This document shows positions 33,081-44,100 of a DNA stretch of 64,000 nt, in pieces. Both the position numbers and the translations under genes were made by a program. Each line of letters begins with the position of its first letter. Position 1 is the first letter of the stretch. The notes below the pieces were generated by a model that saw only the letters and a list, made by a program, of their open reading frames with translations, was not told the DNA's origin and made no database searches. The stretch covers positions 744,001 to 808,000 of the forward strand of contig JAKZZE010000013.1 of the NCBI GenBank assembly GCA_024220505.1, written 5' to 3'. This DNA comes from Rhizopus arrhizus (Eukaryota; Mucoromycota; Mucoromycetes; Mucorales; Rhizopodaceae).

Positions 33081-36000
33081 ATGGCTAACGAAGATCAATC
33101 TCCTAACACCTTTACTCATGGTGAAACTGATGTGTTTAGAACAAACATAGAGGAGGCATCAAAAGCTATCGAAGATACTGAAATGGCCAATGCAGAAGAA
33201 ACACCATCTCTTATGGCAACAAGCTTGGTATCAAATGATGATAAACCCGTTGATGCTGTTATGGGTTTGAGGGTTACTTTAGAAGACCTTAGGCAGCAAA
33301 TTGCTCGGGCTGTGGTATCTGGTGCCTCACAAGAACAGCTCTCAAAGTTACAAGAACAAGCAGTCAGTATAAAAAACTGTATCATGTTCTTGGACGAAGC
33401 ACAGGCTTTTTGCATCACACCTCCCATGCCTACAGGTGGTATAATTCTTGGTTCTGGTCACGCTACGAATGCTTCTCATCCTCGCTCTGCTCATGTCATC
33501 CCACCTGACCTTCCAATCTGGCAGTGGCAGGGTAATATTTGGAGGAAAGAAGCGGAAGCACACGATTCTGTAGAAGATCTACTCGACACCTTTGCTCTGA
33601 TCGTTGAATCAAATGGTCTATCCATAGATTCTAGCTGGTCTCGTCTGGTTCCTATCAAAATGAACAGAGATCAGCGATCTTGGTTCAATGAAGTGCTCAA
33701 AGGTCGCAACTTGGTTTGGTCTGAAGTCAGAAAGATCATAGTCAAGACATACGCTGCACAGGACGTAGCTCAAGAGTTAGAGTATATGGATCAGCTGTTA
33801 TCTCTTAAAATGGCTGCAGCAGAATCCATAGAAGCATTCACGGATCGATTCCAAAGAATCCGCAGAGCAGCCAAGTGGGACGATGACATCAAGACTGCCA
33901 CCATATATAAGCGAGCTTTACCAGCATTTTTGCGTCAAGAGGTCTCTCGCTCCTTGTTGAACCTAGGAAGAGATCAGCAAGACTCTGTCGCAAAAGTCGC
34001 TGCCAAAGCCAGGATGGTATTGTCATCCAACTTGTGTTCCGAGGTTAACCCATCACCTCGACAAGCTTCTGTCCCCGTCAAGTCTTCATCTTTGTCTCTC
34101 TCATCAAATGGAACAGAGGCATCTAAGTACAACCCTAGGAACTCACATTTGTTGAGCAACTTACAGGGTATAACTAAGAAGTCCTCTTCTCCTGGCAACA
34201 TCAAAAACAAATTCCATTGTGCTATCCATGGCCCGGCCAATCACCCTACAGACAAGTGCAACAAGTACAAGGATTTGTTGAACAGAAGCCCTCCGTTGGT
34301 GAACCCTTCCTCCACTACAAATAATTCATCAATGTCTTTTGTATCTGTTGCTAAAAGGTGTTATCGTTGTTCTGGTAATGTTCCATGGTCCAGGGAACAT
34401 GCGGCTAACTGTCCACGAGACAAGCCCTATCACGGCCCAACTAAGGCCATCCGTTCTGTTCGCTTGGATACCTCAAGATCCAATGGTAACAAGCCCAGCC
34501 TCACCATCACTCCTCAAGCTAGACCACAACAGGCATCTTCCAAGGTGTCTAGTGGTGATAGCAACTTGATGGACGTAGATGACGAGGGTTATCCAGTTAA
34601 CTATGATTGTAAGAAATTAACAAAACAGAATGAAGTATTTAAAAGTACTAACCATTCTTTAATTGTACCTATCACTATAGAAAATGTGAACACTATGGCC
34701 CTGGTTGATAGTGGTTCCTCTTTTAGCTCGATAGACACAAATTTTGTTAATAAATACAATATTGCAGTTGATAGAAATGTATCTGGTTCCGTTATTCTTG
34801 CTACAAGTGATAATGTTAGTAAACGTTTCGGTACAACCAAATTTCCATTAAGTGTTATTTACGGTGATAATGATAAAAATCTTATTCATACATCCCATTC
34901 TTTTGAAGTCCTTCCTCTTTCCTTGGATACTGAAGTTGTAATAGGATTAGATCTAATGCACAAGTTGAACATTCTTGTTACCAACTTAGCTATCAGACAT
35001 CCTAACCTTGCACCAGTTATTGACAAAGAGATTACGGATGATACACCTGAACCTAACAAAGCTCCTTTCGGTACACCTGAGCAACAAGCTCATTTCCATA
35101 ATGCTGTTAAACCATTTGTTGATCAAAATGCCTTAATACCTAAGAATTCATTCTGTACTGTACCAGAGTCAGTTATACGTTTAGATACTGTTAAAGGAAA
35201 AACTGCTTACCGTGCACCATATCGTACTCCTTTTAAATTACTACCAATCATGCGTGAATGTATTGACACTTGGTTAAAGGATGAAGTTATTGAACGTGCA
35301 TCACCTAATTCAGATTGGAATTCTCCTTTAACATTGGCACCTAAGAAAGACTTGCTTGGTAATCTCACAGGACATCGACCCTGTCTCGATCCTCGCTTGT
35401 TAAATTCTATTCTTGTGTCAAATGATAGACATCCTATTCCAAAGATTGAAGAGATTTTCGATCGATTACAAGGATCAACTATTTTTACCACTCTTGATCT
35501 TCGACAAGCATTTCATCGATTCCAAATCTATGAGCCTGATCGTATTAAGACCACATTCACTTTTGAAGGTCAACAATACCAATTTAGAGGTTGTCCATTT
35601 GGTTTGAAACATATTGCTTCCCGTTATCAACGAGTGATTAATATAGTGTTACGTGATTTACCTTATGCACAGGCTTTTGTTGATGATATCATCATATTTT
35701 CCAAGTCTTATGAGGAACACATCACACATGTGCAAAACATAATTCAGAGATTAACTAAAGTGAATTTGATCCTTAACCCAGACAAGTGTCATTTTGCGCA
35801 GTCTACTGTTTACTTGCTTGGTTTCTGTGTTGATGCCAAAGGGTCTCGACTCGATCCTCGTAAAGTTACAAACGCTTTGACTTGGCCTAGACCTTCATCT
35901 GGAAAAGAGATTCAACGCTTTTTAGGACTGGTAAATTATTTTAGAAAATACTTGCCAAATATTTCTGAAGTCACTGCACCTTTGGACAAATTACGTTTCG

Positions 36001-37835
36001 AAGGTAAACTTGATAAACTTTGGACATCTGAACAAGAAAGAGCTTTTGAAAAGATCAAGGCATTATTGTCTTCTGCGCCACTTCTTCATCATCCAGATCT
36101 AGAACAACCTTTTTATGTTGCTACTGATGCTAGTAACTATTCAATTGGTGCTGTTCTTTACCAAGTTATCAAAAATGAGACTCGATATATCGGTTTCATG
36201 GCACGCTCACTTTCTACATCTGAAAAGAATTATTCTACTACTAAACGTGAGCTATTAGCAGTGATATTTGCACTAAAGAAGTTTCATCCATTTTTGTGGG
36301 GTAATCCATTCACCTTATACACTGATCACAAGGCCTTGACTTATCTCCACACCCAGCCTGTAGCTAACGCTATGATGATCAATTGGCTGGACACTATACT
36401 GGATTATAACTTCAAAATCATCCATCGACCTGGTATTCAAAATATTCTACCAGATGCTTTGTCGCGTCTTTTCGAACCTGAAAAAACGCTGGAGGGGGAT
36501 AATAAAACCATCAAAACAATCGTCACTTCCCAAATTATCAATTCTAACGGATCAATTCTTACATCCAGAATGATGATGCCTGCTGACTTGATGACCCCAG
36601 CACCAGAAGACAGACAAAAGCTACTCATGGATACACATTTAGAAGGACACCGTGGAGCTCAAGCAATCGTAACAGCTTTACATAGTGATGGTATTCACTG
36701 GACAAAGCTCAAGGAAGATGCACTTGAAATAATACGTAGTTGTCCTGATTGCCAAAAATTCAATATCGCAAAGCACGGATACAATCCCTTGACCTCAATC
36801 TATGCTGATGCACCTTGGGATCACATCTGTATCGACACAGCCGGACCTTTCCCTACTTCAGTACAAGGCAATCAATACATCCTTCTGGTAGTAGACGTCT
36901 TTACACGATATTGTGTACTCAAAGCCTTGCCCGATAAATCTTCTCTCACTATTGCACTTGCATTAAGAAGTATCTTATCGCTCTTTGGTCGACCAAAAAT
37001 TATCCAAAGTGATAATGGTACTGAGTATGTCAATGAACTCGTCAGACTGTATGTTGAATCATCCGGTATTGATCATCGTCTCATATCAGCTTATCATCCC
37101 CGAGCTAACGGTATAGTTGAACGATGGGTTGGCAAAGCAAAAAATATTTTGCACAAAAGATTACAAGGCAGGACTGAGGATTGGGACTTGTACGTTGACA
37201 GTACCCAAGAAGCCCTCAACAATACGCATACAGCTTTACACGGCACTAGACCTTTCTCATTGATGTTTGCAAGACGTCCCAATGAAAACAAGGATTATAA
37301 TAACGTGCTGGACAAAACTAAATCGCCTGAAACGATGAAACAGTTAGAAACTAGAATTAACGAGTTTAATGACACTGTCTTACCGGCTATTCGTGAAAAA
37401 ATAAAAACTTCACAAGCTGCTTCTCGAGACAAGTTCAACCAAACTCACAGAATTCTATCCGATATCCCCACTGGTAGTCAAGTCACGCTCAAGAATGTAA
37501 ACCGTGTTGCAAAAAGTGATCCCCTCTACGTTGGTAATTACACCGTCAAAAGAAAAACTCAAGGTGGTTCATATGTGTTGGTTGATGCAACTGGAGCACT
37601 CTTACCAAGAGATGTACCTCCATCGCAAATAAAGGTTATTTCTCAGGAAGTATCCTTATCCAATACTGATCAATCTGAATCATACGATGTTGAGGCAGTT
37701 TTACACCATAAGGGATCACCGGGTAATTACTTATATAAAGTTCGATGGAAAGGTTATGGAGAAGAAGATGACACTTGGGAACCGGCTAGTCATTTCCATG
37801 ATTACAGACCGATCCAAAATATTGGTCACGTCTAA
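33081..37835 (+). CDS. G1 Gag-Pol polyprotein (1,584 aa), C-terminus frameshifted
   Basis: Single frame of gag, protease, RT, RNase H, integrase and chromodomain. Visible: gag with two zinc-type motifs (CAIHGPANHPTDKC near 380; CYRCSGNVPWSREHAANC near 425), aspartic protease ALVDSGSSF near 540, RT with FVDDIIIF near 865, RNase H ATDASNYSIGAVLYQ and TDHKAL, integrase HHCC (HLEGHRGAQ..CPDC) and D,D,E residues (CIDTAGPF, QSDNGTEY, HPRANGIVERW), and a chromodomain YKVRWKGYGEEDDTWEPA near 1,550. The frame ends GHV at 37835, but the neighbouring frame continues YWSRLSEQEP and a basic tail to TAA at about 37945, as in element A. A one-base deletion near 37815 has therefore removed the last helix and tail. 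Catalytic motifs look intact. Confidence 0.93.
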   Translation: MANEDQSPNTFTHGETDVFRTNIEEASKAIEDTEMANAEETPSLMATSLVSNDDKPVDAVMGLRVTLEDLRQQIARAVVSGASQEQLSKLQEQAVSIKNCIMFLDEAQAFCITPPMPTGGIILGSGHATNASHPRSAHVIPPDLPIWQWQGNIWRKEAEAHDSVEDLLDTFALIVESNGLSIDSSWSRLVPIKMNRDQRSWFNEVLKGRNLVWSEVRKIIVKTYAAQDVAQELEYMDQLLSLKMAAAESIEAFTDRFQRIRRAAKWDDDIKTATIYKRALPAFLRQEVSRSLLNLGRDQQDSVAKVAAKARMVLSSNLCSEVNPSPRQASVPVKSSSLSLSSNGTEASKYNPRNSHLLSNLQGITKKSSSPGNIKNKFHCAIHGPANHPTDKCNKYKDLLNRSPPLVNPSSTTNNSSMSFVSVAKRCYRCSGNVPWSREHAANCPRDKPYHGPTKAIRSVRLDTSRSNGNKPSLTITPQARPQQASSKVSSGDSNLMDVDDEGYPVNYDCKKLTKQNEVFKSTNHSLIVPITIENVNTMALVDSGSSFSSIDTNFVNKYNIAVDRNVSGSVILATSDNVSKRFGTTKFPLSVIYGDNDKNLIHTSHSFEVLPLSLDTEVVIGLDLMHKLNILVTNLAIRHPNLAPVIDKEITDDTPEPNKAPFGTPEQQAHFHNAVKPFVDQNALIPKNSFCTVPESVIRLDTVKGKTAYRAPYRTPFKLLPIMRECIDTWLKDEVIERASPNSDWNSPLTLAPKKDLLGNLTGHRPCLDPRLLNSILVSNDRHPIPKIEEIFDRLQGSTIFTTLDLRQAFHRFQIYEPDRIKTTFTFEGQQYQFRGCPFGLKHIASRYQRVINIVLRDLPYAQAFVDDIIIFSKSYEEHITHVQNIIQRLTKVNLILNPDKCHFAQSTVYLLGFCVDAKGSRLDPRKVTNALTWPRPSSGKEIQRFLGLVNYFRKYLPNISEVTAPLDKLRFEGKLDKLWTSEQERAFEKIKALLSSAPLLHHPDLEQPFYVATDASNYSIGAVLYQVIKNETRYIGFMARSLSTSEKNYSTTKRELLAVIFALKKFHPFLWGNPFTLYTDHKALTYLHTQPVANAMMINWLDTILDYNFKIIHRPGIQNILPDALSRLFEPEKTLEGDNKTIKTIVTSQIINSNGSILTSRMMMPADLMTPAPEDRQKLLMDTHLEGHRGAQAIVTALHSDGIHWTKLKEDALEIIRSCPDCQKFNIAKHGYNPLTSIYADAPWDHICIDTAGPFPTSVQGNQYILLVVDVFTRYCVLKALPDKSSLTIALALRSILSLFGRPKIIQSDNGTEYVNELVRLYVESSGIDHRLISAYHPRANGIVERWVGKAKNILHKRLQGRTEDWDLYVDSTQEALNNTHTALHGTRPFSLMFARRPNENKDYNNVLDKTKSPETMKQLETRINEFNDTVLPAIREKIKTSQAASRDKFNQTHRILSDIPTGSQVTLKNVNRVAKSDPLYVGNYTVKRKTQGGSYVLVDATGALLPRDVPPSQIKVISQEVSLSNTDQSESYDVEAVLHHKGSPGNYLYKVRWKGYGEEDDTWEPASHFHDYRPIQNIGHV

Positions 37836-38368
37836 GTGAACAAGAACCAGCGCGCGAGGTTCAACTTGTTCCTAAAAAAGATACAACCAAGAAAAGAAAA
37901 AACGTGCATCTCAGTGTAACTAACTCTAAAAGAAACAGACGTTAATACATTGACCTTCTTCCACCAACTTTCATTAACTATACATATACGTTACCAGCAA
38001 ATTACGCAATTATAAAATATTTACAAGGATAGTAAAAAATGTAATTTTTTCTCATGCCTTAATATTTTTCAATATGCACATTTGCACGCAGTCACATTTA
38101 CAGACAAACATCACTTTAGCAATAAATTCCTGTTCAGGGTTTATTATCGCCTAAATGCTTTGTTCCATTCTTGAACACTATACTTTATATGTTTATATAA
38201 AGAGCCACTATACGTTATATGACCTAACCCTACCAAGCACCTATTTATTACAACAAATAGAGCTCATCTTGACATCTCAAACCTCATTTTCGACATTCAC
38301 CTAAACAAACATATTTTCACTTGCCACATTAATTCCAGAAAAGATAGTTACAACCTGGAAGGGGGCAA

Positions 38369-38709
38369 TGTCATGTTTTGACATGTCAATAAGATACAGT
38401 CTTATCATTCTGGACTAAATCTTTACAAATGAGTTTGAATAAGAATAGAACCTGATAATTATCACTGCCCTAAACAGCCAAGTTTCACTTTCATCTCAAC
38501 AGTTGATTATTAACATCAGTCTATAAAATTTTTCTTATACATGTCAAATCATATCGGTCGTAACTATTTTTGTCATCTAATCTCAGGTCTTGCTCAACTA
38601 ATATAAATAGCCTTGAAATCTTTCTTTAATAAAAGTATTCGACTTTAGAACTATTGTTCGGTCTCGTTAATTCTTCTTTATCTTATTTTTGAATACTTAA
38701 AACACTTCA
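38369..38709 (+). repeat. G1 3' LTR
   Basis: 341 bp, differs from the 5' LTR by one T in a T run near its end. Preceded by the purine tract GGAAGGGGGCAA. Confidence 0.93.
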
Positions 38710-40175
38710 CTCTCTCTAATATTTTGAAATCTAATAAAGAGATTACATAAGGATTCATTCACGAGATTTTCAACTTTATTATCTGCAAATATCTCATCTG
38801 GCTCAGTCGTATTTACCTTAATAACTTCCTTTACGTCATACAATATCACTCAAAAAACTCTTCAACTAGTCATTGGACTGTATATAGCACTAACCTGAGC
38901 CATAAACCACATTATTATATTCCAAGGTATAGTTTGTATTGAATGGGTTTCCCCTCGTCTTGATTCCACAAACAGGTTCAAGAGGCTCATCGATTGTTTG
39001 ACTTCTTTGTTTAATTAATCGAGAGACATAACACACCTATTCTACTGCCTCCATTTTTAGACTAGGTTGGCATCATCATCCTCTCACAGGAAATGAATTT
39101 CCTTTTAGCTTTTCTCAATCCTCCATCAGACCAGAAACATATAGCTCCGAATTCTGAACGGAAAACAGTCTACCCGCTCTTCTTTGTATAGATTTATACC
39201 TACAATAGTGACCTTGCGTCTATGCATCCTTTGTTCCTTGCCCTCCATCAGCATCAATACTCACTTCACCTACGATTGCCCTCACCATATTTTAGTTTGA
39301 CAGGAGGTGTGGTTATCGCTCTTTTCTGATAGTTACTCAATGTTTAGACTACAACAAACCTTGTTTCAGCTAGAGTTCCCAATCTGCCCACCAGAAAATA
39401 GCCTCTCTCCATCTGTAGATATTGCTCACACCTAAATTTTATTTTGGAGAACATATTTCAATTTGAGTTTTCACGCATAATCATTTGTCCCCTCAAAGAT
39501 GGTATCAGTTACTCATTCGCTTTTTACCATCATCGTGCGAACAAACTCTACAAAACGGAAGACGTCTATTTCCTCTGCCTCATTATTGTCTGTACTCTCT
39601 TTTTTAAAAAATACAACTATACTCAAACTCCCCGAAATCCACAAAACATCCCAAGAATATATTTAATGTGGCTTTATCGTCACTAAATGTTGAAGTGTCA
39701 AGACTTAGAAAAAAAATTAGTGAATTTTTCAATTTTAAATCTTGCATAAGGCTTGTATGTTTCTTTGAGAAGCAAAAATCAAAATTTGGATCTTTACAAC
39801 ATTACAATACAAATGAACATAGGGATCCATGTCAAGTTTAATGTTTTCAATATCAAAATAAGATAAAATAAAAATAAAAAAAACTTTTGTAAGATACTGA
39901 TTGATCTTCATTTAGAAATCATAAACATCAAATTTAGCAACCGTAGCATTTGTTATAAAAAGCAAATTTTTCAGCAACAGCTCTGAAATTAATAGAGGTC
40001 AAACAAGTAAAGCCCTTTACTGCAAAAAAAAAAAAAAAAATAACAAGCTTCACACTCAATTACAACAAACAAAATAAATGTTGATAACAAAACTTCATAT
40101 CTACGGTCGCAAAGCAAGTACAACTTTAGACTAGTTAGGTGATTAAGTGAAATAGAACTATATAATCTAAAAACC
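38710..40175. other. No supported gene; probable old repeat debris
   Basis: About 39050-39690 is less AT-rich than the flanks and gives short coding-like pieces in broken frames, perhaps a continuation of the LINE relic interrupted by G1, but no motif could be assigned. The remainder is AT-rich, with an A tract at 40023-40040. Confidence 0.35.
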
Positions 40176-40409
40176 TTGTACAAGCCTGATGTGGAAAATC
40201 AAGTGCCAGATCTGTTGTCAAGATGTGATGGCACTGGATCTAAACCTGTAGAAAAATTGATACAACCTCATTACCTCTATCATATTACTGCTGCATTAAG
40301 GTCGCTATCTCTGCTACATCAAGGTCCTACACAAGATTGGCCACTACACTGCTTATGCTCACAAAATAAATGGCCAGCGAAGGCCAAGGAAAGACCAAGT
40401 GAAATACAA
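40176..40409 (+). pseudogene. Gypsy pol fragment (RNase H end)
   Basis: Plus-strand open piece reading YKPDVENQVPDLLSRCDGTG, then QPHYLYHITAALRSLS and DWPLHCLCSQNKWPAKAKE. The N-x-V-P-D-x-L-S-R block matches the end of Gypsy RNase H (usually N..AD.LSR), followed by the RNase H-integrase connection. It is truncated by an A-type LTR fragment at 40411. Confidence 0.55.
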
Positions 40410-40410
40410 C

Positions 40411-40505
40411 TGATTTATCCAAGAATAGAAAGGAACAAGAGAGGACGAGACTCGATGAAGAGAGTGCTTTATTTAATAAGAAAGTGATACTCTATTTATA
40501 CTTTT
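40411..40505 (-). repeat. Partial A-type LTR
   Basis: 95 bp matching the 3' end of the minus-strand A LTR (TGATTTATCCAAGAATAGAA on plus), cut where the complete element's LTR begins. It is an older LTR into which element A inserted, or a recombination remnant. Confidence 0.75.
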
Positions 40506-40920
40506 TGATTTATCCAAGAATAGAAAAGAACAAGAGAGGACGAGACTCGATAAAGAGATTGCTTTATTTAATAAGAAAATGATACTCTATTTATACTTTT
40601 CATACACGGATAATATTTCATGTCATGGATTAATAATTAATGAGTATGATATAACTGATGACAAATAGATAATGGTTACGTGTTCTTCCATTGTTATCTT
40701 TGTCATCATAAGCATTTATCCATAGAATACTCGTATATGATTGACTGCGATTGACTGTGATTTAGTTCCTGGATTTAATATAATTTAACCGTGCAATTAC
40801 GCAGCATCTTATCCTTAATGAAGATTATCCGAATTAACCTGTAGCCTATCTATTGGATATATTTTACATGTAGCTTATTAATACTGTTTTCATATCGAGT
40901 TATGAATGATGGATACATCA
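40506..40920 (-). repeat. A-element 3' LTR
   Basis: 415 bp; on the minus strand starts TGATGTATCCATCATTC and ends TTGGATAAATCA. Further copies: 46043-46453, a solo copy split at 54646-56693, and a fragment at 40411-40505. Confidence 0.92.
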
Positions 40921-41126
40921 TTGCCCCCTTCCAGGTTGGAACAACCGATGAGCATCATGAATAACGAAGAGTACAGAGATCATATCCAATATGATTGCGT
41001 AGGCTGTTTATATTAAAGACGTAAGTGTAGAGGAAAGAGAGAGTATGCTCTTCTGGTATATAATCGATAAAAACCCAAAAAACCTGTTGAGGAAAAAAGT
41101 AATGGGAAAAGATCATATTCAGTTCG

Positions 41127-44100
41127 TTACTTTGTCTTGTTTCGTTTGTTAAAATTATTAGTCTTGGTTGGAACATTGGTATGAGATGAGCGTTTACGTT
41201 TGCCAATGTTATTATTGACGTTACGTCTTGCCCAGTACTGTTCTATCATACTCATGTCATCAAAACTTGAGGCAGGTTCCCAGGTATCATATTCTGGAGG
41301 ATAACCTTTCCATCTTACTAGGTATTTATAATTACTAGTGTTATTTCCTTTATGTTGGATAATTGCCTGCACATCGTACTGTTGTTGGTCAGCGCGATTA
41401 TTAACAACGTTGTCTGTAGAGATGAGTTTGATGTGCGAGGTAGGTACGTCGCGCGATAATAATGTACCTGTTTTATCCGTCAAAATGTAGCTACCATTTT
41501 TTGTGACTCCATGTACGACAAAGGGGCCCTCGTACCTTGGGTCAGTTTTACTATTTCTATTCACATTTTTTATCATAACTTCGCTATTAGTAGGAAATTG
41601 TTGATGTACAATGTGGTGCTTCTTTGTAAAATACTCGTTGTCAGTTCTTTGAGTAGTCATAATACGGTTACGTATAGCAGGGATTACTATGTTGTTCATA
41701 TTGTCTAATTTATTTTCTAGTGCTTTAGCATACTGCTGACTAGAGTTAGGTATTGAGGATTGTGCATTGGAATAATCCTGAAATTCATTTGGTTGTCTAT
41801 TATACATAAGCACAAATGGTCTGGAATGATGTAATCTAGAATATTTGCAATTCATAGCATATTGAATACTAGGAAGGAAAAGATTCCACTCGTCTTTCTT
41901 GCCTTGTAATCTTTTAACAAGAGCTCGTTTGGCTATTCCAACAAACGATTCGTTAGTCGAATTACCCAATGGGTTATAAGGCAGTGAAAGTCTATGGTCA
42001 ATACCACAGGTTTCCATTAATGAATTAAATATTTCATTAGTGAATTCTGTACCGTTATCTGAACTAAGCTTTTTGGGCCAACCAAAAGTGCAAAAGATAT
42101 CTCTAAGTTCATTAGCTATGGATACTGCAGTTTTATCCATTAATGGTCTTAGAATTGTAAATCTTGTGAAGAGATCAACTAGGACTAAAATGAAATTATG
42201 TCCTTCTGTTGATGTAATGTTCAGGGTACCGAGGTCAATACAGACGTGATCAAAAGGACCATCTGGTAGAATACTACGGGGAGGGTGATACCCGTGTTTG
42301 CCAATATTAAATTGTTGACATTCAGGACAATTGGATACTAGCTGCAATGCATCTTTTTTAATATTAATCCAGTGCAAATTATCATTGTGGATTGTCTTTA
42401 CAATAGCATCAGCCCCAAAGTGTCCAAGTAGATGTGCCTTTAATAATAGGTTATGACGTTCCTCTTCTGGTGGTGTCATGTAGTCTACTAGTTGTACAGC
42501 TCTTTGTTTTATGTTTGTACTGTTGTCTGTAGTACGTTTGCTCTGTGACTTTGTATTTTTATTTTTTATGGAAAGTTGCTGAGGATTATTATCTCCCCCC
42601 AGTCTTTTTTCCGTATCGTCTGAAAAAAGACGAGAAAGTGAATCCGGCAACACATTTTCAATTCCTGGACGATGGATTACTTTGAATGTATAGTTGAAAA
42701 TAGTTTCGAACCAATTCAGCATCATGGGATTAGGAATGTTTTGTGTGCCAAGATAGACCAAACTTTTATGATCAGTATACAGCGTGAATTGAGATACATA
42801 CAACCACTTGTGAAATCTTTCAAAAAGATAACAGATGGCTAACAGCTCTCGTTTAGTTGTCGAGTAGTTCATTTCTGACTTCGACAGTGCTCTTGCTGCG
42901 AATCCAATATAGCGAGTTTTTTCGTCAATAATTTGATAAAGTACACCGCCAATTCCTGTGTTGCTAGCATCTGTAGCTAGCTGTAATTCATGACGCATGT
43001 CAGGTATAGACAGAACAGGAGCATTAGATAAGGCTGTCTGTATATTTCGAAAAGCCTGTAGATATTTGTCAGTCCAAATGTGTTCCAATGAACCTTCGTT
43101 ACGTAGTTTATCTAACGGTGCGGTCATGGTAGAGAAATTTGGGAGATGACTTCGAAAATAATTAGCGAGGCCTAGAAAGCGTTGTATATCTTTTCCAGTT
43201 TTTGGTATTGGCCATGCTAAAGCATTTGCAACCTTTCTGCTATCCAATGAGAGACTATTGTGACTAATAGTGAAGCCTAGGATGTTTACCGAAGTTTGCA
43301 TAAAGTGACATTTATCAACGTTAAGAATAAATTTAGCTGATGTAAGTCGTTCGATGACAGTAGTTACGCATTTGATATGTTCCTCAATATCGGGTCCAGT
43401 ACCGATAGTTAAATCATCAATGAAACATGTAACGTATGGCAAGTCATGTAAGAGGGTAGTTAGCACACGTTGAAAGTGATTTGGTATAGGAGTCAAACCG
43501 AATGGTGCTCTACAAAATTGATATTGTTGACCGTTAAATGTAAAAGCTGTAAGGGCTCTATGCTCATCAGCTAGAGGTAACCGATGAAAAGCTTGTTTGA
43601 GGTCAAGTACTGTAAATAGTGTCGCAGCACTCATTTTTTGATGCAACTCAGCTATCAATGGTAATTGAAAGCGGTCGGTACGATCTTTAATGAGTATTGC
43701 ATTGATATGTCTGGGGTCTATACACACCCGTACATCGTCACTATAATTACCATTAGCATCCTTCTTACGTACAGTCAACAAAGGAGAGTTAAATGCAGTA
43801 TTAGGAGGGGCTATTTCAATTACACCATCTGCTAACCATTTGTCAACCTGTTCTTGTACTTTAGGCTGGATTGACAGTGCAATAGGATACTGCCGTCTAT
43901 AAGTGGTTTTACCTGGTTCAGTTTCCAAGCGAACTATCGCTTCAGGTAGAGGACATGCAGACGTGCTAGGGATCTTAGCATTGGCGCTCAAATATGGCTG
44001 TAATGCGTCCATAAGTTGTTCACGCTGTTGGTGAGTACCAGCGGGTGACTTATTAGGTTTGATAGGTGAAGGGTCTATTGGATCAGGTATTGTAGAGATA

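Larger units (their letters stand above)
32698..38709 (+). mobile_element. Ty3/Gypsy chromovirus G1, nearly complete
   Basis: Complete LTR retrotransposon bounded by 340/341-bp LTRs beginning TGTCATGTTTTGACATG and ending AAAACACTTCA. The target duplication is CTCTC at 32693-32697 and 38710-38714. The LTRs differ by a single T insertion as far as I can compare, indicating a recent insertion. The polypurine tract CTGGAAGGGGGCAA sits just before the 3' LTR. Directly after the 5' LTR is TTTTTTTTAACGAATTCTG, not a TGG-starting tRNA primer site. It carries one gag-pol ORF. Confidence 0.93.
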
